From positions 372,001-436,000 of the forward strand of contig VNKQ01000013.1 of the NCBI GenBank assembly GCA_016508695.1: 64,000 nt of DNA, given 5' to 3'. Origin of the DNA: Hyphodiscus hymeniophilus (taxonomy: Eukaryota; Ascomycota; Leotiomycetes; Helotiales; Hyphodiscaceae). The number at the start of each line of letters is the position of its first letter. Position 1 is the stretch's first letter. Below the pieces are notes generated by a model that was given only the letters and a program-made list of their open reading frames with translations, had not been told where the DNA came from and did not search any database. Positions 58,691 through 64,000 of this stretch are shown piece after piece. The translations under genes and the position numbers were made by a program.

Positions 58691-61600
58691 ATGTTTACCT
58701 TCTGCCCATTACTGGGAGCGCAGTCCGAATCGGCCGCGTCTCAGTCTTTATTGGAACTCGATGGAGGCGTCAAGGTTTTGATCGATGTTGGATGGGATGA
58801 ATCGTTTGATGTGGAGAAGCTGAGAGAGCTTGAGAAGTAGGTGCAGTCCCAAGTTGTCGATGGAAGCGTATGTGATCAAGGGGAAACTGTACAACAGACA
58901 ACAATGAAGACATATTCAGTCCCTATGCCTTGATTCTGTCTGCCTACATTGTTGATATTACCAGTCTCCTCTGTACTTGAGCTAATACAGATTCCAGGCA
59001 TGTCCCAACCCTTTCCATTATTCTTCTCACCCATGCAACATTCGCCCACCTGGCAGCTTTTGCCCACTGCTGCAAACACTTCCCTCTCTTCACCCGAATC
59101 CCAGTCTACGCAACTACTCCCGTCATATCACTCGGCCGGACACTCATACAAGATCTCTACGCCTCAAGTCCTCTCGCTTCGACATTGATTCCCACAGCAT
59201 CCCTTTCCGAAGCCTCCTACTCCTATTCGCAATCGACTTCGGCCGGCGAGGACCCTAATATCCTTCTTCAACCGCCGAGCGGCGAAGAAATCGCATCATA
59301 CTTCTCTCTGATACACCCACTCAAATACTCACAGCCACATCAGCCTCTGCCTTCCCCATTCTCTCCGCCTTTGAATGGACTGACGATCACTGCATACAAC
59401 GCCGGTCACACGCTGGGAGGTACAATATGGCACATACAGCATGGTCTGGAATCAATTGTCTATGCAGTGGATTGGAATCAGGCTCGAGAGAATGTTTTAT
59501 CTGGTGCAGCATGGCTTGGCGGAGCTGGTGCTGGAGGAGCAGAGGTTATTGAGCAATTGCGGAAGCCCACAGCCTTAGTGTGCAGTAGTCGAGGAGGCGA
59601 ACGGATCGCACTGCCTGGAGGAAGAACTAAAAGAGATGAATTGCTTCTTGACATGATCAAGTCCTCTGTTGCCAAAGGCGGAATCGTTCTCATTCCGACG
59701 GATTCGAGTGCTCGAGTGCTTGAGTTAGCATATTTGTTGGAGCATTCCTGGCGAACAGAAACCAAGGAAGACGACAGTCCACTACGAACGTCGAAATTGT
59801 ATCTTGCTAGTGGCCATATTGGTGCGACAATGCGCCATGCTAGGCTCATGATAGAATGGATGGATGACGGTGTCATTCGAGAGTTTGAGGCTATGGGTGC
59901 CGACAAAAAGAAGAAGCAAAACAGGGGCAAAGATGAGGATGAAGATCAAGGTTCAGCAGGCCCTTTTACCTTTAAACATTTAAAACTTCTGCAACAGAGG
60001 AGTCAGATTGACAAGGTTCTCAACGAGACGGACAGTCTAGGTCGATCTATTGGCAAGGTCATTTTAGCCAGCGATACCTCTATGGAATGGGGTTTCTCTA
60101 AAGATGTTCTACGGAAGATCTCGGATGATCGAAGGAATCTGGTTATCCTGACAGAGAAGATGGGTCATTCTAAGGCAGAGGGCGCGACCTCCGGTCTTGC
60201 GAGAACGTTATGGTCGTGGTGGGAGGAAAGAAGAGATGGCGTTGCCCCAGAAGAAACACCCAAAGGCGAAAAACTTGAACAAGTGTATTCTGGAGGTAGG
60301 GAAGTCGAGCTTCGTGATGCAAGAAGGATACCTTTGGAAGGTAATGACTTGGCGGTTTACCAGCAGTGGCTTGCAACTCAACGGCAATTGCAAACTACTC
60401 TACAGAGTGCAGGTGCTACTGCTCTCGAATCTTCTACAGATGTGATCGACGATGCTTCATCGGATTCATCTTCCGATTCTGAAGAATCTGACACTGAGCA
60501 GCAAGGAAAGGCACTCAACATATCGGCGACCATGGGCCAAGCGAATAGGAAGAAGATTGGTTTGAGTGACGAAGATCTTGGAATCAACATCTTGCTTCGT
60601 AAGAAAGGCATGTATGACTATGACGTGCGGGGGAAGAAGGGTCGTGAAAAGATGTTTCCAGTGGCGATTAGGAGAAAACGGAACGACGACTTTGGCGAGG
60701 TGATCCGACCAGAGGACTACCTAAGGGCCGAAGAGCGAGATGAAATAGACGGTCTGGATATGCGCCAGGCTCAGCCCGGTAAATATGATACCAAGGACAT
60801 TTTGGGCAAGAAGCGAAAATGGGATGATGTTGCTGCCTCTGCCGATCGAAGGGTGGTAAATGGTGGTAATAAGAGGCAACAAATGGCCCGAGCGACAGAA
60901 GGCGATTCTCTAGATGTTGATTCCGTCGATGGGGATCACGATGTGGATGATGCTGATGTGACCGAAGAAGTGGTCAACCCTTCGAGAGTGGTTTTCTCGA
61001 CAGAAACCATCAGCGTTAATGTCCGAATTGCGTTTGTGGACTTCGCAGGTCTGCACGACAAACGAAGTTTACAATTGCTAATTCCCCTCATTCAGCCTCG
61101 CAAGTTAATTCTGGTTAGTGGTATGAAGGATGAAACTCTGGCTCTTGCGAGCGATTGTCGGAAACTACTTGCTGCCCAACTGGGAACCTCCGAAGAAAGT
61201 GCTGTTGACGTCTATGCTCCGGAAATAGGTGTCACTGTCGATGCCAGCGTTGATACCAATGCTTGGGTCGTGAAATTGACCGATACTCTGGTCAAGCGGC
61301 TAAGATGGCAATACGTTAAGGGTCTCGGGATTGTTACCCTTACCGGCAAGCTCGAGTCTCCTTCGCTGGAACTGCATCTGGATGAGGAGACAAGCCACAA
61401 GAAACAGAAGATGATAAAAGGGGAGGCGGAGGAAAGCATGGCCCAAACCGCGCTCGCTACCTCGCCCGCAGAGGCAGCGTTGCCTACTCTCAACATTCTT
61501 CCATCAAACATGGCATTGGCAAGTCGATCTATTGCCCAACCGTTACATGTTGGTGATCTTAGACTAGCGGATTTACGGAAGATCATGCAATCATCAAATC

Positions 61601-61794
61601 ATACGGCTGAATTCAGAGGAGAGGGCACCCTGCTGATAGATGGCTCAGTGATTGTACGCAAGGCTGGCACGGGAAGGATCGAAGTGGAGAGCATTGGGCT
61701 TTTGGAAGGAGGTGCTTCACTTCTGCAGCAAGGAAGTACTTTCTATGCTGTCAAGAGAAAGATCTACGATGGCCTTGCTGTAGTGGGTGGATAG
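58691..61794 (+). CDS. CFT2: CPSF100/CFT2, mRNA 3'-end cleavage factor subunit
   Basis: Non-catalytic metallo-beta-lactamase/beta-CASP partner of CPSF73 (Ysh1) in the pre-mRNA cleavage and polyadenylation factor. Two exons, 58691-58836 and 58998-61794 (980 aa; yeast Cft2 859). Start MFTFCPLLGAQSES is typical. The motif-2 region reads ILLTHATFAHLAAFAHCCKHF: the HxHxDH of active nucleases is degenerate (HATFAH), as in all CPSF100. Other marks: YNAGHTLGGTIWHI, YAVDWNQARENVLSGAAWLG, GGIVLIPTDSSARVLEL, and the C-terminal VDFAGLHDKRSLQLLIPLIQPRKLILVSG. Charged, Ser/Asp-rich insertions (around DDASSDSSSDSEESDTEQ) explain the extra length. Confidence 0.95.
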
Positions 61795-62421
61795 TCAGGA
61801 TGCAAGGCATCCTTTCTCATGCACTGTTTGGAAAGCGATTGCCCATTGGCATATGTAACATCATCTGTGTATAAGATGGATAGCCTCAGAAGTGGGTTTC
61901 AACTTATGATTTACGCAAGCACTACTCGTTTATTTTCTGGTCATTTAAGCCAAGTGCTCACCCATACTCTGATTGTTTGTCGCTACCCCTTACCAGAATG
62001 CGCCGACATATTGCTGAGTCACTGTCTACCGTACATCGAGTCCATTGCTCACCCGTACATGTAGGAGTATGATTCATAGCCTACATGATTCGGTACAACA
62101 CACGAGCTTTCAACCTTTTCTTCTCCGTCAAATCTTCCAAATCATAAAAACACACAAAAGATTAATACATTCCTTGACATACTCTTGCCTACACTCTGCA
62201 TCATCGCCAGGCTGGCTTCCTTCCAAGAGCATAGCATAGAGTACCCACTCCCCCCTCCAATATCCAAAATCATCTTCACATACTTAACACTAACCGACCC
62301 CCTGCATCCTATTTCCATCGTTCAATTCCACTCGATAACAGTCTACGACCACACTGACTGCCAAATCTTCTGCGCCCAACGCCTCACAGCGAAACTCTCT
62401 ATAAATTCCCTCCATCTCAAC
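61795..62421. other. Intergenic, leader of the next gene
   Basis: 627 bp, no coding frame; pyrimidine-rich in the last 150 bp before the start codon. Confidence 0.4.
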
Positions 62422-63212
62422 ATGTCGGGAGGACGAGGCTACAACACCTTTCACGGTTTCGATACCGGACCCCCACCGCCAGGCTTCGCTCCCAGTCAGC
62501 CAGCAGGCCAGCATCCTTATCCCTTTGGCTGGCCTCAAGTTCAACCCGTCATGGGATTGCCCTCTTTCCAGCCCGTCATGCAAGGATATCCGTACTCTTT
62601 CAATCCTTACAACCAAGCCCATCCAGCCATGGCGCCTGTAACAAATGGAGGACTTCCCGGTATCCAGTCCGTACACCCTCGTTCTGACTCGAAGTGTTTT
62701 CGCGCCCTTCGCATCTCGTGGGCCCATAGAGCGTTTGCTAATCTCTGGATACTAGTTTCAGAAACCACACCGGAGGCGTCGGCGTGCCGCCCGGATACGA
62801 TTATGCGTTCCCCAAGGAGCACACCAAGATCCACGTCTTCACCACGAAGGAAAAGCCCTGGCAGATCGCCTATCCGCTGCACAACTGGGACGCGACGAAG
62901 CACGTCAAGCTCATGGCGCCGTGCAACACGACGGTCAAGGAGCTGATGCAGAATCTGGGGTGCGATAATGAGGATGCCGGCAAGAACGTTCTGCATGAGG
63001 TTACGGAACAGGGAAATGGGAAATGGGTCAAGGGGTTGACCATCGTCGTGAGTGCTTCCTCGATCTGTTGGATTCGGGATGCAGCTGACTGGGAACAGGG
63101 CGATGATAAGGATCGAGTCAAGAAGACGATCGCTGAGTTCGGATGGGATAAGTCGAGGACTGGAAATCGTGGGGAGAGGCCCGTTGTTTGGCTGTATGTT
63201 ACCAAGGATTGA
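62422..63212 (+). CDS. Uncharacterised fungal protein, 214 aa
   Basis: Three exons: 62422-62666, 62762-63047, 63099-63212. Residues 1-85 are Gly/Pro/Gln/Tyr-rich and disordered (GFDTGPPPPGFAPSQPAGQ); from about residue 88 a compact domain follows: GYDYAFPKEHTKIHVF, WQIAYPLHNWDATKHVKLM, PCNTTVKELMQNLGCDN, KWVKGLTIVGDDKDRVKKTI, ending RPVVWLYVTKD. The first donor is an unusual GTCCGT, chosen because it alone restores phase. I do not recognise the family; the strand-helix-strand pattern could be a ubiquitin-like fold, which is a guess. Confidence 0.8.
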
Positions 63213-64000
63213 GTGGAAGTCGACTTGGTTGCGCGTTGGATTGAAAGTGGTTCGTTGAAATCTATTGTGGGTATTGGTATCGTTGGCTTAATATGCATAG
63301 TTTTAAAGATGGTATTGACTTTCATGCTGCCCAATCCTTCTTTGTATATTGAATTATTCTATCCTAGTGCTTGAAGGGTGATTAGAGCAATGAGTTTGCA
63401 AACAACGATCCAAGTCTCAGATTACTTTCATGTGACCTGCCAAAACTCCGCCACTTACTTTCGAAACAGTCTGGATTGTAGAGGTAGAGCTAGCCTTGTA
63501 AGGCTGAGAATCCGGCAAGAAAAAGACAAAGACAATAAGAACACACTGACAGCGAAATCACGAGCGACAGCGACAAGAAGTCTCAAGCTGGTACCGCACT
63601 CAACCGATTCGGTAACGACAACTCAACAGAAGGCCACAAGGTGGTGCCAAGTCTCTTGCTATCCCAAGTCATGACATCTTCCTCTCTCGTATTCCCGGAT
63701 TGCCTTGTACTACCGGCTTTCCATAATTTGCCTTACCATGGTTCATCAACCATAACCAAAAGTCTCGACGTACTCGTCGCATCTGGACCCGTGGACCTAG
63801 TCCAGACAGGAACCAATATCTCTCTCTTTTCGGTTACCCCACTACAACGCACCCAATATATCATCAAAGAACCAGGAATCAGGAACTCTTTCAAACCAGG
63901 ACGCTTGTCTGGTAGATGTAAAGTGAATTCGGTTTGGAAGGGGACTGTATTCTCGTGCTTTGCATTGAGCGCATGCAGACTGGAAGGTTTGGGGTAGCCG
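63213..64000. other. Right edge, possible start of another gene
   Basis: A plus frame from an ATG at 63671 runs 108 codons to a stop at 63997 (VDLVQTGTNISLFSVTPL...). It is moderately coding-like and may be the first exon of a gene continuing outside the window, with a donor at GTAGAT near 63911. Not enough to call. Confidence 0.3.

Noticed and set aside
1..64000. CRISPR array, bacterial operon features, rRNA
   Set aside because: No regularly spaced repeats or rRNA signatures; the window is eukaryotic with spliced genes.

Overview
This window is nuclear DNA of a filamentous ascomycete (Pezizomycotina). The evidence is short GT-AG introns of about 46-90 nt with CTAAC-like branch points, fungal-only families (Zn2Cys6 regulators, a HET-domain protein, a DUF7580 fragment, a LaeA/UmtA-type methyltransferase, Dal5-type and maltose-type MFS carriers), and Pezizomycotina-type versions of core genes. 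I cannot place it below that rank from sequence alone. Most genes are spliced, and the models below were built by joining reading frames at splice sites and checking phase.

Layout. 1-3125 (-): a DNF3-type phospholipid flippase cut by the left edge. 3126-7923: almost 5 kb with no convincing gene. 7924-9853 (+): PHO84-type phosphate transporter. 10.5-13.2 kb: a patch of small or broken accessory genes (a DUF7580 fragment, a 121-aa membrane protein, a helicase relic, a 79-aa spliced gene). 13.3-25.3 kb: housekeeping block with the MSN5/exportin-5 karyopherin, a GH5 steryl-glucosidase ending in a CaaX box, and SKI3.

25.3-54.3 kb is an accessory island: a maltose-type sugar transporter broken by a 31-bp tandem duplication, a GNA1-like acetyltransferase, a LaeA-like methyltransferase, an NAD-dependent epimerase-type reductase, a 107-aa spliced gene, two Zn2Cys6 regulators around an SDR, a divergent pair of very intron-dense genes (a 2-oxoglutarate/Fe(II) dioxygenase with 12 exons and a Dal5-type transporter with 14), a HET protein, a repeat-like gene desert, a second SDR and an orphan 346-aa protein. 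54.9-63.2 kb returns to core genes: SEC24, CFT2 (divergent from a shared promoter) and a conserved-looking unknown.

The most suggestive functional unit is 40.0-46.8 kb: a Zn2Cys6 regulator next to the divergent dioxygenase/transporter pair, whose shared 492-bp promoter holds an inverted CGG/CCG repeat of the kind such regulators bind. It reads as a small uptake-and-oxidation module for an unknown substrate; the SDR and the other regulator just upstream could belong to it. This grouping is inference.
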